Shown here: positions 5,211 through 5,777 of the stretch, piece after piece
Layout: every line of letters begins with the position of its first letter
How positions within the stretch are numbered: position 1 is the stretch's first letter
NCBI GenBank assembly: GCA_035542775.1
Contig: DATKKX010000072.1
Location: forward strand, 1 to 5,777
Reading direction: 5' to 3'
DNA length: 5,777 nucleotides
Source: DATKKX01 sp035542775
Lineage (GTDB): Bacteria > Planctomycetota > Phycisphaerae > UBA1845 > UTPLA1
The notes under the pieces: generated by a model
Database searches by the model: none
Told to the model about the DNA's origin: nothing
The model's input: the letters and a program-made list of their open reading frames with translations, nothing else
Program-made: the position numbers and the translations under genes

Positions 5211-5777
5211 ATGAGGCTGCCGCCCGGACTGCTCATGGCCGCGTACGCGCAGGGCATCTTCCCCATGGACGTGGACGGGGAGATCGAATGGTTCTCGCCG
5301 GATCCGCGGACCATCCTGCCTCTGGACGGGTTTCGCATCTCCAAGACGCTGGCCCAGGCGTGCCGGCACGGCAGATTCGAGATCCGGCTGAACACGGCGT
5401 TTCTGGAAGTGATGCGGTGCTGCGGCGAGCGCGGCGAAGGGACCTGGATTTCCCCGGAGATCATCGAGGGCTATTGCGAGCTGCACCGCATGGGGCTGGC
5501 TCACAGCATCGAGGCGTGGGAGGGCGGCACGATGGCCGGGGGACTCTACGGCGTGAGCCTGGGCGGGGCGTTCTTCGGAGAGAGCATGTTCCACCGGGTC
5601 CGTGATGCCAGCAAGGTGGCACTGGTGGCGCTGGTGGAGCGCCTGCGGCAGCGAGGTTTCGCCCTGCTGGACGTGCAGTTCATGACCGAGCACCTGCGAC
5701 AGTTCGGGGCGGTCGAGATTCGGCGGGGGGAGTACCTGCGCAGACTGGCCCGGGCGATCGTCCTGCCGTGCCGGTTC
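5211..5777 (+). CDS. aat: Leucyl/phenylalanyl-tRNA--protein transferase (3' truncated by the window)
   Basis: Aat transfers Leu or Phe from aminoacyl-tRNA to proteins with N-terminal Arg or Lys, creating N-degrons read by ClpS and destroyed by ClpAP. It is cytoplasmic. The 189 visible residues run from the true N-terminus and are still open at the right edge. Family motifs in order: LLMAAYAQGIFPM at 7-19, WFSPDPRTILPLD at 27-39, EGTWISPEII at 76-85, LHRMGLAHSIEAW at 91-103, GGLYGVSLGGAFFGESMF at 110-127, ASKVAL at 133-138, LLDVQFMTEHLRQFGAVEI at 152-170 and a final RRGEYLRRL. Asp154 and Gln156 occupy the positions of the Asp and Gln implicated in catalysis in the E. coli enzyme. It is the FPM-type form, shorter at the N-terminus than the E. 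coli protein. The window probably cuts only a few to some tens of residues. Whether clpS or clpA follows cannot be seen. Confidence 0.95.
   Translation, partial: MRLPPGLLMAAYAQGIFPMDVDGEIEWFSPDPRTILPLDGFRISKTLAQACRHGRFEIRLNTAFLEVMRCCGERGEGTWISPEIIEGYCELHRMGLAHSIEAWEGGTMAGGLYGVSLGGAFFGESMFHRVRDASKVALVALVERLRQRGFALLDVQFMTEHLRQFGAVEIRRGEYLRRLARAIVLPCRF

Noticed and set aside
4773..5693. Minus-strand open frame of 306 codons
   Set aside because: It is antisense to aat and the small exported protein gene, which both have good Shine-Dalgarno sites and, for aat, full family motifs.

Overview
The window looks like GC-rich bacterial chromosome, most likely from a planctomycete (Phycisphaerae-like). 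This placement is inference. It rests on the C-terminal FN3 plus dockerin-like module ending in a short FVxxLLGL-type tail, on two small exported or lipoprotein genes of a kind common in that phylum, and on the high G+C at third codon positions. No rRNA or tRNA gene is present to confirm it.

Layout, left to right. (1) 2-385 (+): the 3' end of a large secreted protein with a fibronectin type III domain and a calcium-binding dockerin/EF-hand-like repeat. (2) 578-1249 (+): a HAD-superfamily hydrolase whose motif I is D-x-H-x-T rather than D-x-D-x-T. (3) 1451-2047 (+): a DUF1579-like lipoprotein with its own candidate promoter, a clear Shine-Dalgarno and a strong intrinsic terminator. (4) 2226-2642 (-): an unrecognised, extremely basic, Trp/Thr/Tyr-rich 138-residue protein, convergent with the lipoprotein gene. 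(5) 2941-3561 (-) and 3617-4561 (-): cysC (APS kinase) and cysK (cysteine synthase), probably one unit transcribed cysK to cysC. (6) 4854-5087 (+): a 77-residue exported small protein divergent from cysK. (7) 5211-5777 (+): aat, leucyl/phenylalanyl-tRNA-protein transferase, running off the right edge; since it has no stop codon inside the window it is easy to miss.

How the genes work together. Only cysK and cysC form an evident functional pair. APS kinase commits activated sulfate to PAPS, and CysK fixes the resulting sulfide into cysteine. The rest is a mosaic of single-gene units, each with its own start signals. The divergent region between cysK and the 77-residue gene (4562-4853) is the richest regulatory stretch: a candidate promoter on each strand and a perfect 14-bp palindrome between them.

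Gaps. 386-577 holds no gene, terminator or promoter I can support. 1250-1450 holds the lipoprotein promoter. 2643-2940 holds a ribosome binding site for the basic-protein gene at its left end and two hairpins behind cysC at its right end; I see nothing convincing between them. No CRISPR array, insertion sequence, attachment site or RNA gene was found. I do not see an obvious new multi-gene system here. The items most worth following up are the basic protein, the divergent palindrome and the HAD active-site substitution.
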